Shown one piece after another: positions 18,605 to 27,466 of a stretch of 64,000 nucleotides of DNA; within the stretch, counting starts at the first letter, position 1, and every line of letters begins with the position of its first letter. A program made the translations under genes and the position numbers. This stretch comes from Pacificoceanicola sp048553275 (GTDB lineage: Bacteria > Pseudomonadota > Alphaproteobacteria > Rhodobacterales > Rhodobacteraceae), in contig NZ_JBLZMW010000004.1 in the NCBI RefSeq assembly GCF_048553275.1, positions 248,001 to 312,000 on the forward strand, given 5' to 3'. Below the pieces are notes generated by a model. The model was not told where the DNA came from. It was given only the letters and a program-made list of their open reading frames with translations, and did not search any database.

Positions 18605-19630
18605 CTACCGCTCCGGGTCGCGTTTGTGGCGGCTCTGCGCCTTGCCGCCTTTGACCATCTTGGCGAAGGCTTTGCCGCGTGCCCGTTGCCGCGCGATGGA
18701 AGCGGTGTTGCGGGTGTCTTCGGCTTCGAGTTTGCGCCAGCGGGTCAGGCGCTCCGGGTCCAGGTCGCCGGCCTCGATGGCGGAGCGGACGGCGCAGCCG
18801 GGTTCGGAGACATGCTCGCAATTGCGGAATTTGCACTGGCCCGCGAGCACCATCAGATCGTCAAAAATCTCCTCGATGCCGTCGGCCATATCGGCCAGTT
18901 GCAGCTCGCGCATGCCCGGCGTGTCGATCAGCCAGCCGCCCGTGAGCGTTGGAACAAGGCTGCGGAAGGTGGTGGTGTGGCGGCCCTTGGCGTCATCCTC
19001 GCGGATGTCCTGCGTCGCTGCCGTCTCGCCGGTCAGGCGATTGCGCAGCGTGGTCTTGCCGACGCCGGAGGAGCCGAGAAGGGCGAGGGTCTGGCCATTG
19101 CCGCTCCATGGATGCAGGCGGGCGACGTCCTCTTCGTCCTTGGCGTTGATGGCGAGCGCGGTGATCAGCGGCGAAAGGCTTTGCGCCGCCTTGATAAAGG
19201 GCGCGGGATCGTCGCATTTGTCCGGCTTGGTCAGGATGATCAGCGGCAGGCAATCGGCGGTCGCGGCGAGGGCGAGATAGCGTTCGAGCCGGGCGAGGTT
19301 GAAGTCCTCGTTGCAGCTGCTGACGATGCCGAGGGTGTCGACATTGCCCGCGATACGCTGGGTGTAGTGGACGTGGCCGGCGGCCTTTCGGGAGAGGTTG
19401 CCGCGCGCGTCAAGGCGGCGCAGCGCCTGCGTGCCGTCGGTCAGAACCCAATCGCCCACGGCGTAGTTGCCCGCCGCTTCGGTGGGGATAAGGCGCATGG
19501 GCCCTTCGGTCGAGAGGACGCGCAGGCGGTCGCGCTGGACCTCGTTGACGCGGGCGGGGGTGAGATGGGTTTCGTCCGGGGCGATCTGATCGGCGAAGAA
19601 GTCCGACCATCCGAGGCCGGTGAGTGTCAT
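18605..19630 (-). CDS. rsgA: Ribosome small subunit-dependent GTPase A
   Basis: RsgA is a circularly permuted GTPase that checks late 30S assembly. The permuted order is visible: G4 TKPD first, then G1 GSSGVGKTTL, then G3 DTPGMREL, after an N-terminal OB-fold segment. The zinc site is in CKFRNCEHVSEPGC, followed by a basic C-terminal tail. Start 19630 (MTLTGLGW) gives 341 residues; a TTG three codons earlier has a better spaced AAGGGA and may be used instead. The longer frame to 19744 is unconserved. Confidence 0.93.
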   Translation of the reverse strand: MTLTGLGWSDFFADQIAPDETHLTPARVNEVQRDRLRVLSTEGPMRLIPTEAAGNYAVGDWVLTDGTQALRRLDARGNLSRKAAGHVHYTQRIAGNVDTLGIVSSCNEDFNLARLERYLALAATADCLPLIILTKPDKCDDPAPFIKAAQSLSPLITALAINAKDEEDVARLHPWSGNGQTLALLGSSGVGKTTLRNRLTGETAATQDIREDDAKGRHTTTFRSLVPTLTGGWLIDTPGMRELQLADMADGIEEIFDDLMVLAGQCKFRNCEHVSEPGCAVRSAIEAGDLDPERLTRWRKLEAEDTRNTASIARQRARGKAFAKMVKGGKAQSRHKRDPER

Positions 19631-19854
19631 GTTGGACAATGTCTTGATCCCTTGGAGACATGGCAAAAGGCCCCGCATCGTGCGGGGTGTGCGGTGGTCT
19701 CGGGCCTCATGCGCGGGGCGCGGCGGCCCGGAGGGATGAGACAAGCTCCATCAAATCTCCGGCGTTGGTTGCGGCTGCAAGATAGGCGCGGCGCGGTGTC
19801 TGGTCAATCGCAGGGCGGGTTGGTAGAGCAGGCGGAGACAAAAGCGAGGCCGGA

Positions 19855-20652
19855 ATGCAACCCGTCAATATCATGTGCATCAAGTGGGGCACGCTGTTTG
19901 GCCCGGAATATGTCAACCGGCTGTACTCCGGGGTGCGGCGCAATCTGTCGCGTCCGGTGCGGTTTATGGTCATGACGGAACAGGCCGAGGGGCTGCACCC
20001 CGATATCGAGGTGCTCGATCTGCCGGTGGAGCCCTTCGCCGAGCCGATGGCGCAGGCGCTGGCGGTGGCGAACCGGCAGGGGGCGATGCGCAAGGTGTCC
20101 TTGTTCCGGCCCGGATTGGTGCCGGATCTGCAGGGGCCGGTTCTGGGCTTTGATCTGGATGTGGTGATCACCGGGTCATTGGACGAGATCGTGGCGCTCG
20201 CGCCGGGGACGGTGGCAATGCGCCATGACTGGACCGAAAAACGCAAAGGGCGGCCTACCGGGCACGGCTCCGTGTTTCGGTTCGATCCGGCGGTGCACGG
20301 GTTCTTGTACGAAGACCTCGCGGCGGATGCCTATGGGGAGGTGGAAAAGGCGCGCGGCTCCGAGCAGCGCTATACCTCACACAAGGCGATGGACCGGGGG
20401 TGTTTCACCTATATTCCGGGGGAGTGGGTGGTGTCGTTCAAATACGACTGCAACCCGTTTCCGGGGAATTGGTTTCATGCACCCCGTTTGCCCGCCGATG
20501 CGCGGGTTGTGTGTTTCCATGGGCGTCCGAAGATGACGGATGCGCTGGAGGGGTGGAACGGGTCGTTCATCCGGCACTCGAAGCCTTGCGATTGGCTGCG
20601 CGACCACTGGATCGACCGGTCGAAGGCGGATCTGGGGCCGGATTGGGCTTGA
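19855..20652 (+). CDS. Glycosyltransferase-like protein
   Basis: A 265-residue protein with a glycosyltransferase-type fold: an N-terminal beta strand and CIKWGTLFGPEYVNRLY motif, then the metal-binding GFDLDVV (DxD-like, about residue 100) and late FHGRPKM. It resembles GT8-related proteins found in Rhodobacteraceae, which use nucleotide sugars. Donor and acceptor are unknown, and it stands alone, not in a polysaccharide cluster. It diverges from rsgA. Confidence 0.65.
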   Translation: MQPVNIMCIKWGTLFGPEYVNRLYSGVRRNLSRPVRFMVMTEQAEGLHPDIEVLDLPVEPFAEPMAQALAVANRQGAMRKVSLFRPGLVPDLQGPVLGFDLDVVITGSLDEIVALAPGTVAMRHDWTEKRKGRPTGHGSVFRFDPAVHGFLYEDLAADAYGEVEKARGSEQRYTSHKAMDRGCFTYIPGEWVVSFKYDCNPFPGNWFHAPRLPADARVVCFHGRPKMTDALEGWNGSFIRHSKPCDWLRDHWIDRSKADLGPDWA

Positions 20653-20863
20653 GGCAGCGCTGCGCGCCGGCACCGTGTTGGGAAGAGATGGTGTTTATGC
20701 GGATTTCACGGTCTGCGCCCTGAAATTTACGGATTATTTACCACCTCAACGATAGGTTGAAAGGAAGATCGGCTGTGTTCCTGCTCCTGGCAGGCGGCGC
20801 AGGTCCGGTTCGAAACGCATCCTCGCTCAAAGAGGTAACTGGGCGCAGCGATCCTACCCATAG
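20653..20863 (+). other. Intergenic stretch before a tiny membrane ORF
   Basis: No gene or clear repeat is seen in these 211 bases. A slightly AT-rich patch (about 20715-20760) could hold a promoter for the small ORF at 20864, but no -35/-10 pair stands out. Confidence 0.4.
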
Positions 20864-21037
20864 TGAGTGTAGCCCGTGGCCCGCCGTGTCCTTTCCCTGC
20901 TTCGTGATGTCTTTCGTCTGTTTGCCTATGTGGCCATGCTCATGGTTCTGGCGACGGTGTGCATTGTGATGATACTGACCGAGACCTCGAAGCCTGCTCA
21001 GGCAAGCGCGCTGGTCAAGCCCGTCCCGCGAGGGTGA
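20864..21037 (+). CDS. Possible small single-pass membrane protein (57 aa)
   Basis: A GTG-initiated frame encodes 57 residues: a basic, arginine-rich N-terminus (VARGRRVLSLLRDVFR), one hydrophobic helix of about 20 residues (FAYVAMLMVLATVCIVMIL) and a short polar tail. The positive-inside pattern is convincing for a membrane protein, but there is no strong ribosome binding site and no recognised family. It faces the nuclease gene convergently. Confidence 0.4.
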
Positions 21038-21171
21038 TGGACGGTTCACCGGAGCGTTGCACGCAGACTTGCGCAATCGGCGTGGACGGTCCTTGCGCGA
21101 ACCCGCGCGTTTTGCCCTCTGCGCGGTCTCGGTTGCCACGGCGTGCGGATCAGATGGCTGGCGTGGGTCGT

Positions 21172-21795
21172 CTATTCCGCTTGTGACGTCTTGCGCGCGT
21201 TTTGCCGGGCCTCGAATTTTTCCCAGACATGCATCCGACCCTTCTGCCGCGCGTCCGCCAGCCACAGCTTCTTGCGGGCCTCCGGACGCTCAAGCGAGCG
21301 ATACACGCCACCGGAGAATTTTGGCCAGTCTATGGCGAGGCCAAGCTTGACCATTTCCGCCGAAAGATCCCGACCATCGGGAAGCCGGCATTTGGCGACA
21401 ACACGGCCATGCGTATCCTGATCGGTGACCTCTGCCTCAATTGTCTGCCCCTTGCACAATTTGACAAGCGCCCATTTTGACGTCTTGCCATAGGGATGAT
21501 TCATTTCGGGTGCGTCCACGCCGAATAACCGAATTTGGTTTTTCCTGATGACCAGTGTGTCACCATCAACGATATAGGCCGGCCCGCGAAGCGTGATCTT
21601 TTCTGGTGTTGGTTCGGCGGTTGTCGCATCAAAGGGGGCCGTCTTTGGAACAGCGATCGACGCCGGTGCCGGATTCTTCCTCTCCGGTGGTGTCCGGGCT
21701 TCTGCCGGGCGTTTCGGCGTCTGTCTCTCAGGCCTGCCGCGGAAAAATAGGACGAGGGCAATGAGGACGATGGCGATCATGACTATGGTTTGCAA
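21172..21795 (-). CDS. Membrane-anchored thermonuclease-family (SNase-like) protein
   Basis: The 207-residue protein starts with a hydrophobic anchor (residues 3-18) and a Pro/Ala/Lys-rich linker. A staphylococcal-nuclease-like OB-fold domain follows from about residue 68. Motifs VDGDTLVI and QIRLFGVDAPE contain the family's metal-binding aspartates, and GRVVAKC supplies the conserved arginine region. It probably acts on nucleic acid outside the cytoplasm; substrate is untested. The 296 bases upstream contain no evident gene. Confidence 0.82.
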   Translation of the reverse strand: MQTIVMIAIVLIALVLFFRGRPERQTPKRPAEARTPPERKNPAPASIAVPKTAPFDATTAEPTPEKITLRGPAYIVDGDTLVIRKNQIRLFGVDAPEMNHPYGKTSKWALVKLCKGQTIEAEVTDQDTHGRVVAKCRLPDGRDLSAEMVKLGLAIDWPKFSGGVYRSLERPEARKKLWLADARQKGRMHVWEKFEARQNARKTSQAE

Positions 21796-22091
21796 TGGAC
21801 GTGGTCTTTCTTATTTCAAACGTATTTCCAAAAGGGCCCGTCTTTCGATTTGGGCCAAGCGGTCCGATTTACGAGATTTGACCATATTGGATTTGCCATC
21901 CGATAAAGTACAGAGGCGGGCCGGCGGAAATGGGAGGCGTGGCCGTGGTTTCCGGGTGAGGCGGGTCTGCGGCGCGGAACGCAGGCTGTTCCAGCAAAAA
22001 CCCGCCTCTCCAACGGCGACCCGCACCCTTGCCCCCGAAGACCCTGTCAGGCTATAGGCAAGCCCGAGGATATACGAGGAAGGGCAGAGCC

Positions 22092-23354
22092 ATGGGCCGA
22101 CGCGTCGTTGTTACAGGACTGGGACTGGTCACACCGCTGGCAAGCGGAGTCGAGGAGACCTGGACCCGTCTGCTCGCAGGGCAGTCCGGAGCGGGCACGA
22201 TCACCAAGTTCGATGCCAGCCATCTGGCCACGAATTACGCCTGTGAGGTGCCGTACGGTGACGGCAGCGATGGCACCTTCGATCCCAACGCCTATCTGGA
22301 CAAGAAAGAGCAGCGCAAGGTCGATGAGTTCATCATGTTCGGCATGGCGGCGGCGGCGCAGGCTGTGGCGGACAGCGGATGGCAGCCGGAAGATGATGAG
22401 GCGCGCGAGCGCACCGGCGTGATGATCGGCTCCGGCATTGGCGGGCTGAACTCGATTGCCGAGACGGCACTGCTGATCAAGGAGAAGGGGCCGCGCCGAG
22501 TGTCGCCGTTCTTTATTCCCGGCGCGCTGATCAACCTGATTTCCGGCAACGTGTCGATCAAGTACGGCTTCAAGGGGCCGAACCACGCGGTTGTGACGGC
22601 CTGTTCGACCGGCGCCCATGCCATCGGCGATGCGGCGCGGCTGATCAAGTATGGCGATGCGGATGTGATGCTGGCGGGCGGCGCGGAGGCGGCGATCTCC
22701 GAGATCGGAATCGCGGGCTTCAACGCCTGCAAGGCGCTGTCGACGAAGCGCGGCGACGATCCCACGAAAGCCTCGCGCCCCTATGACGCGGACCGCGACG
22801 GGTTCGTGATGGGCGAGGGCGCGGGCGTTGTCGTTCTTGAGGAGTACGAACACGCCAAGGCGCGCGGCGCGAAGATCTACGCCGAGGTTTGCGGCTACGG
22901 TCTGACCGGTGATGCCTATCACATCACGGCCCCGTCCGAGAGCGGCGAGGGCGGCGAGCGCTCGATGCGCAAGGCCCTGAAGGATGCCGGGCTGGAGCCA
23001 TCGCAGATTGATTACATCAACGCCCATGGCACCTCGACCATGGCCGACACGATCGAACTTGGCGCGGTGGAGCGGATGCTCGGCGAGGCGGCGCATACGG
23101 CGACGATGTCCTCGACCAAATCGGCCACCGGGCATCTGCTTGGCGCGGCGGGGGCCATCGAGGCGGTATTCAGCATCCTGGCGATCCGCGACCAGGTGGC
23201 TCCGCCGACGATCAACCTCGACAATCCGGCGGTTGAGACGCCACTGGATCTCGCGCCGAATGCCAAACGTGAACGGGCGATCACCTATGCGCTGTCGAAC
23301 AGCTTTGGATTCGGCGGCACGAACGCCTCTGTGATCTTCGGGAAAGTGAGCTAA
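22092..23354 (+). CDS. fabF: Beta-ketoacyl-ACP synthase II
   Basis: FabF condenses acyl-ACP with malonyl-ACP in fatty-acid elongation. The Cys-His-His triad is complete: C171 in VTACSTGAH, His in INAHGTST and His in KSATGHLLGAAG. The start at 22092 (MGRRVVVTGLG) is preceded by AGGGCAGAGCC and gives 420 residues, the family length. It is four bases before mltG, a common alphaproteobacterial pairing; acpP is not adjacent here. Confidence 0.96.
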   Translation: MGRRVVVTGLGLVTPLASGVEETWTRLLAGQSGAGTITKFDASHLATNYACEVPYGDGSDGTFDPNAYLDKKEQRKVDEFIMFGMAAAAQAVADSGWQPEDDEARERTGVMIGSGIGGLNSIAETALLIKEKGPRRVSPFFIPGALINLISGNVSIKYGFKGPNHAVVTACSTGAHAIGDAARLIKYGDADVMLAGGAEAAISEIGIAGFNACKALSTKRGDDPTKASRPYDADRDGFVMGEGAGVVVLEEYEHAKARGAKIYAEVCGYGLTGDAYHITAPSESGEGGERSMRKALKDAGLEPSQIDYINAHGTSTMADTIELGAVERMLGEAAHTATMSSTKSATGHLLGAAGAIEAVFSILAIRDQVAPPTINLDNPAVETPLDLAPNAKRERAITYALSNSFGFGGTNASVIFGKVS

Positions 23355-23358
23355 GCCC

Positions 23359-24513
23359 ATGTGGCGCAACATCGCTTCGAACGCGCTGACCTTCCTGGTT
23401 GTCGCGGTGTTCCTCCTTGGCGGCGTCCTGATCTGGGCGCAGAACGAGTATCACGCGGAGGGCCCGCTGGACCAGGCGATCTGTCTTGAGGTGCCGCGTG
23501 GCACCAACATGAAGCGGGTCTCCGAGGATCTCTCCGAGCGCGGGGCGGTGTCCAGCGCGGTGATGTTGCGGCTGGGGGCGGATTACACCGACCGGACGCA
23601 GCGGTTGAAGGCGGGCAGCTATCTGGTGCCGGATGGCGCGAGCATGTCGCAGATCGTGGATATCGTGACCAAGGGCGGCGCGAGCACCTGCGGCACCGAG
23701 GTGGTCTATCGCATCGGCATCACGCGGGCGAGCGTCGAAGTGCGCGAGATCGACCCGGCAAGCGGCCGCTATGAGGAAAAGGCGGAGTTCGTGCCCGGCG
23801 AGGACGACATTCCGCAGGTCTATGCTCAGGTGCGCGAGAAGAGCGACACGCGCTATCGCGTGACGCTGGCCGAGGGCGTGACGAGCTGGCAGGTGGTGCA
23901 GGAGCTGGGGCTGGTCGATGTGCTGGACGGAGAGGTCGCGGTGCCCCCAGAGGGCAGCCTGGCGCCGGACAGCTACGAGATCGCACCGGGTGACACGCGG
24001 GCGAGCGTGATCCGCCGGATGCAGGACGCGCAGGAGGTCATCCTGGCGCAGGCCTGGGCGGATCGTGCGGATGGCCTGCCGCTGGACAGCCCGGAGGAGG
24101 CGCTGATCCTGGCTTCGATCATCGAGAAGGAGACCGGCGGGCCGGAAGAGCGCTTTGATGTGGCGTCTGTCTTCGTGAACCGTCTCGACCGGGGGATGCG
24201 CCTGCAGACAGACCCGACGGTGATCTATGGCATCACCAAAGGCGAGGGACCGCTGGGGCGCGGCCTGCGGGCGTCAGAGCTGCGCCGCGAGACGCCGTGG
24301 AACACCTATGTGATCCCGGGCCTGCCGCCGACCCCGATTGCGAACCCGGGCCGGGCAAGCATCGAAGCGGCGCTGAACCCGGCGAGCACGGATTACATCT
24401 ACTTCGTGGCCAAGACTCTGGACCCCCGCGACGGGCATAACTTTGCCGAAACGCTGGAAGGGCATAACGCCAACGTGGCGGCCTACAGGCGGCTCGAAGC
24501 GGAACGGAACTGA
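23359..24513 (+). CDS. mltG: Endolytic murein transglycosylase MltG
   Basis: MltG is a membrane-anchored lytic transglycosylase that cleaves nascent glycan strands and so sets peptidoglycan strand length. One N-terminal membrane helix (residues 8-28) precedes a LysM-like region and the YceG catalytic domain. The catalytic glutamate lies in LASIIEKETG, and the C-terminal NTYVIPGLPPTPIANPG is strongly conserved. The 384-residue length is normal. It is co-transcribed with fabF. Confidence 0.94.
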   Translation: MWRNIASNALTFLVVAVFLLGGVLIWAQNEYHAEGPLDQAICLEVPRGTNMKRVSEDLSERGAVSSAVMLRLGADYTDRTQRLKAGSYLVPDGASMSQIVDIVTKGGASTCGTEVVYRIGITRASVEVREIDPASGRYEEKAEFVPGEDDIPQVYAQVREKSDTRYRVTLAEGVTSWQVVQELGLVDVLDGEVAVPPEGSLAPDSYEIAPGDTRASVIRRMQDAQEVILAQAWADRADGLPLDSPEEALILASIIEKETGGPEERFDVASVFVNRLDRGMRLQTDPTVIYGITKGEGPLGRGLRASELRRETPWNTYVIPGLPPTPIANPGRASIEAALNPASTDYIYFVAKTLDPRDGHNFAETLEGHNANVAAYRRLEAERN

Positions 24514-24646
24514 CTGAGGGCGCGACTTCCGGCCGCCCCGACTGAGCCTGCGGCTCAGCGGCCCGCCCTCCAGTCCACGCCCGGCGAACACACGCGGACA
24601 GAAACGAGCGGTCTTCGGCACGGTCAGTGGCGAAGACCGGAGTTCA

Positions 24647-24871
24647 TCAGCGCGCGGGCCGCGTCGCGCGGGCAGCCAGAGCGAAGGCAAGGGGCGTGAT
24701 GATCTGGGTCAGGACAAAGGCAAAGGGCCAGGCAATGAGGGCCTGCCGGGGCCAGCCCGCCAGCCATTCGGCGCCGGGTCCCACGGCAATGAGGGACATG
24801 ATGCCCGACATCGAGACGGCCATGAGGATGGTGATGATCAGCTGAGCGATCAGAAGCGTTTTGCGATCCAT
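24647..24871 (-). CDS. DUF2798 family small membrane protein
   Basis: The 74-residue protein has two hydrophobic helices (about residues 6-30 and 42-66) separated by a short loop, with the LIITILMAVSMSGIMSL pattern of the DUF2798 family. Function is unknown. Start 24871 (MDRKTLL) was selected; an alternative ATG five codons earlier (24886) is possible. The longer frame to 25237 runs through non-conserved intergenic sequence. Confidence 0.72.
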   Translation of the reverse strand: MDRKTLLIAQLIITILMAVSMSGIMSLIAVGPGAEWLAGWPRQALIAWPFAFVLTQIITPLAFALAARATRPAR

Positions 24872-25343
24872 GGTGTATGGTTCCATATTGCGGTCGGACG
24901 GGCAGTCGAACTCCCCGGCACCGACCCAGTTGAGGTCGATGCCGCGGGTTCGCGCACAGGCGCGACTGATCTCTGACAGGCAGAGGGCCGGAATAACCAA
25001 CCGGCCTCGCAATCTTTTCGGCTTTTGCGGTTTAGGACCGGTCTGTACCGGGCGCAACCGTGATCTTGCGGCGCGCGCAGAAAATGGACCGCGTGAATTT
25101 GACCGGGCTGTCCCGAGGGGGCAATCCCGGATGTTCGAAGCGGCGCTTTTCCCAAGTCGGAAGGGAGTATTTGTCAAAGAGAAGAAGCAGGGGCACGGTG
25201 CGGATGGATGCGGGCTGTCCTGCTTCTTCTCTTTCATAAATACTCAGAATCGGCGGGACGAATGGGCCGTCGCCGCCGTTTGTCAGGTGGCGGGCCGGAC
25301 GTTTTAAGGGTTCCGGTCCGATGTCTTGAGCCGAAATCTGTGC
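24872..25343. other. 472-base spacer with an inverted pair of dispersed repeats
   Basis: No gene is supported. A plus-oriented repeat (GGGAGTATTTGTCAAAGAGAAGAAGCAGG, 25163-25191) faces an inverted copy (CCTGCTTCTTCTCTTTCATAAATACTC, 25219-25245), forming a long imperfect hairpin with about 28 bases between the arms. The structure could stop transcription, form a processed RNA or mark a mobile repeat. The rest is featureless. Confidence 0.6.
25163..25245. repeat. Inverted pair of 27-29 base dispersed repeats
   Basis: The two arms, each a copy of the GAGTATTT..AGAGAAGAAGC family, can pair over most of their length, especially AGAGAAGAAGCAGG with CCTGCTTCTTCTCT (14 perfect pairs). The paired arrangement resembles BIME/REP-type elements, though no adjacent RAYT transposase gene is present. 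Confidence 0.65.
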
Positions 25344-26009
25344 TCAGAAGCCACATTTGTCGCGCAGGAAGGCGAGGGCGACGCCAAGGCCGTCGGGTGA
25401 GATGCCGTGCGCCGTGCCTTCCATGACATGGGCGTAGATCTCTTTCCAGCCCGCCTCCTGCAGCGCTTCGGCGGCCTGGGGCATGGATTGTGGCGGCACG
25501 ACGTCATCCTGATCGCCATGGATCAGCAGCACCGGCGGGCGCGAGATCACCTCGTCCGCGAGCAGGTCCGGTTCGAGAAGGCGGCCGGAGAAGCCGACAA
25601 TGCCGGCCAGGGCGTCTTCGCGGCGCGGGCCGACGTGCAGGCTCATCATCGTGCCCTGGGAAAAGCCGACCAGCGCCACCTGTTCCGGCATCAGGTCTTC
25701 GTCCACCATGAGCGCGTCGAGGAAGGCGTTGAGGTCGTCCACGGCGCGTGCCATGCCGGCACGGGCTTCTTCTTCGGAGGAGCTGTCGATCCAGGGGATC
25801 GGGAACCACTGGAAACCCATGGGCGAGCCTGCGCAGGTCTCCGGCGCATCGGGCGCGACAAAGAGTGTGTCGGGCAGGTGTTCGCCCAAGGGATCGGCCA
25901 GCCCGAGCAGGTCGGCGCCGTTCGCGCCATAGCCGTGTAGGAAGACCACGCAGGATCGGATGTCACCGGAGACCGGCGCTTTGCGTCCGGTTTGAAGCAC
26001 ACGTGTCAC
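25344..26009 (-). CDS. Alpha/beta hydrolase, carboxylesterase/phospholipase family
   Basis: A cytosolic serine hydrolase of 221 residues, similar to carboxylesterase EstB and acyl-protein thioesterases. The oxyanion region is FLHGYGANG, the nucleophile elbow GFSQGTMM, the acid HGDQDDVVP and the base GTAHGIS. It probably cleaves short acyl esters; natural substrate is unknown. It overlaps the DNA glycosylase gene by four bases, so it is the last gene of a cobK-glycosylase-esterase unit. Confidence 0.88.
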   Translation of the reverse strand: MTRVLQTGRKAPVSGDIRSCVVFLHGYGANGADLLGLADPLGEHLPDTLFVAPDAPETCAGSPMGFQWFPIPWIDSSSEEEARAGMARAVDDLNAFLDALMVDEDLMPEQVALVGFSQGTMMSLHVGPRREDALAGIVGFSGRLLEPDLLADEVISRPPVLLIHGDQDDVVPPQSMPQAAEALQEAGWKEIYAHVMEGTAHGISPDGLGVALAFLRDKCGF

Positions 26010-26650
26010 AGGATACCCTCTCTGTTTTTCTCAACATGGTAGTAGGCCCAGAGGATGCGCGCCGCAACCGATCTCCATGGCGACCAGTCTTCGGCCATCT
26101 GGCGCAGGGCGCGGTCCTTTGGTCGGTCCGGCAGCTCGAAGAGCAGGCGCGCGCCTTCCTGCAGAGCGAGATCGCCGGGGGCGAAGACATCGGCGCGGCC
26201 GAGGCTGAACATGGCGTAGATTTCCGCGGTCCAGATGCCGATGCCCTTGACGGCGGTCAGGGTTTTGACGACGTCGGCGCTGGGGGCGCGGCGCAGGGCG
26301 TCGAAGTCGATGTCGGCCTCGGCCAGTGCGCGGGCGTAGGCGGCTTTCTGGCGGCTGAGGCCGAGGGCGCGCAGATCCTCCTCGGGCGTCGTGTGGATGG
26401 CCTGCGGGCTGGTCATGCCGGCGGTTTCGAGTTTGCTCCAGATGGCGCGGGCGGAGGCGACGCTGACCTGTTGGCTGACGATGGCGGAGAGCAGCTGGGC
26501 AAAGCCATCGGGGCGCAGGCGCAGGGGCAGAGGGCCGGTCTGGCTCAGGGCATAGGCAAAGCGCGGGTGGCGGTCCGCGAGCCATGCGGCGCCTTCGGCG
26601 ATGCAGTGATCGCCGGTGATGATGCGTTCGGTCAGAGCCGGGGCAGCCAT
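26006..26650 (-). CDS. DNA-3-methyladenine glycosylase II-like (AlkA/HhH-GPD)
   Basis: A base-excision repair glycosylase of 214 residues. The helix-hairpin-helix is LTAVKGIGIWTAEIY and the catalytic aspartate follows in FAPGDLAL, the HhH-GPD arrangement. It should remove alkylated purines from DNA. No iron-sulfur cysteine cluster is present, as expected for AlkA-type enzymes. Its start lies inside the end of cobK (19-base overlap). Confidence 0.88.
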   Translation of the reverse strand: MAAPALTERIITGDHCIAEGAAWLADRHPRFAYALSQTGPLPLRLRPDGFAQLLSAIVSQQVSVASARAIWSKLETAGMTSPQAIHTTPEEDLRALGLSRQKAAYARALAEADIDFDALRRAPSADVVKTLTAVKGIGIWTAEIYAMFSLGRADVFAPGDLALQEGARLLFELPDRPKDRALRQMAEDWSPWRSVAARILWAYYHVEKNREGIL

Positions 26651-27333
26651 GCCAGCGCCTCCTCGATGGTTTGTACGCGCGGCCCGCCCGGACGGCGGGG
26701 GCGGTCGACCATGGCCACGGGCAGGCCGAGGTGCCGCGCCGCCGCGAGTTTGGGCCAGCCGCCGGGTCCCCCTGCATTGCGCAGCAGCAGCCAGTCGATC
26801 CGGTTCCTGCGCAAGAGCGCGATTTCATGGGCGACGGTGAACGGACCCTGACTGCGGAGGTAGCGCCCGCGCCGCAGCGGGAAACCCGTGGGCGCGGGGC
26901 CGATGCGGCGCACGAGGGCGGTTGCGCGCAGTGGCCTGAGCGCGGAGAGCTCGGCGCGTCCCAGGGTGATCAGCACGCGGGCGCTTGCGGGGATCACATG
27001 TCCCGCCGCTTCGGGGCGGGGCAGCGCGGTCCAGCGGTCGCGCGGGCCGGGCTGCCATGGCGGGCGGAGCAGTTGCAGGCGGGGCAGGCCAAGCTGTGCC
27101 GCGGCGCGGGCGGCGGCGAAGGCGGTGGCGGCATCGCAGGGGTGCGCGGCCTCGATCACGGCGCGGGCGCCGGTGGCGCGCAGCCAGTCCGCCGTCACCG
27201 GTCCATGGCTGAGCGGATTGGTCCAACTCTGCGCCACGCGCTCGTGCGCTGTCAGCCTGACACAGGCATCCGGCAGCGCCGCCGCCAGATCCCGCGCCTC
27301 CGCCGCGCCGCCAATGATCACGATCCCGCTCAT
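26632..27333 (-). CDS. cobK: Cobalt-precorrin-6A / precorrin-6x reductase
   Basis: CobK reduces precorrin-6A with NADPH in the corrin (vitamin B12) pathway. The 233-residue protein has an N-terminal nucleotide-binding turn (VIIGGAAEARDLA), the conserved EAAHPCDAATAFAA segment and the C-terminal LLLRNAGGPGGWPKLAAAR motif. The start at 27333 (MSGIVIIGG) was preferred to the 27366 frame start because it begins at the conserved strand. No other cob gene is nearby, so this is an isolated member of the pathway. Confidence 0.88.
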   Translation of the reverse strand: MSGIVIIGGAAEARDLAAALPDACVRLTAHERVAQSWTNPLSHGPVTADWLRATGARAVIEAAHPCDAATAFAAARAAAQLGLPRLQLLRPPWQPGPRDRWTALPRPEAAGHVIPASARVLITLGRAELSALRPLRATALVRRIGPAPTGFPLRRGRYLRSQGPFTVAHEIALLRRNRIDWLLLRNAGGPGGWPKLAAARHLGLPVAMVDRPRRPGGPRVQTIEEALAWLPRL

Positions 27334-27382
27334 GTCCCAGCGATAGCGGGGCGGCCTGCGGGTCACAAGCGCGGTCTCGGGG

Positions 27383-27401
27383 GGTACAATTTATTTGTAC
27401 C
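27383..27401. promoter_or_regulatory. Palindrome GGTACAA-TTTAT-TTGTACC
   Basis: A perfect 7-5-7 inverted repeat lies in the divergent spacer between cobK and the MFS gene, in its AT-rich part. It is the size of a dimeric repressor operator (MarR/GntR/TetR class). No regulator gene adjoins it. Confidence 0.5.
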
Positions 27402-27432
27402 AATCCGGGGGGTGCGGTGACATTCCCCTCTT

Positions 27433-27446
27433 GCGATACGTATCGC
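27433..27446. promoter_or_regulatory. 14-bp perfect palindrome GCGATACGTATCGC
   Basis: Centre-symmetric with no spacer, about 20 bases upstream of the MFS start codon. It may be a second operator or an mRNA hairpin close to the ribosome binding site. Confidence 0.45.
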
Positions 27447-27466
27447 CGCCGCCTACCCATTGCGGC

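Noticed and set aside
24872..25343. tRNA or other stable RNA in the 472-base spacer
   Set aside because: No cloverleaf or conserved RNA fold could be drawn; only the inverted repeat pair is convincing.
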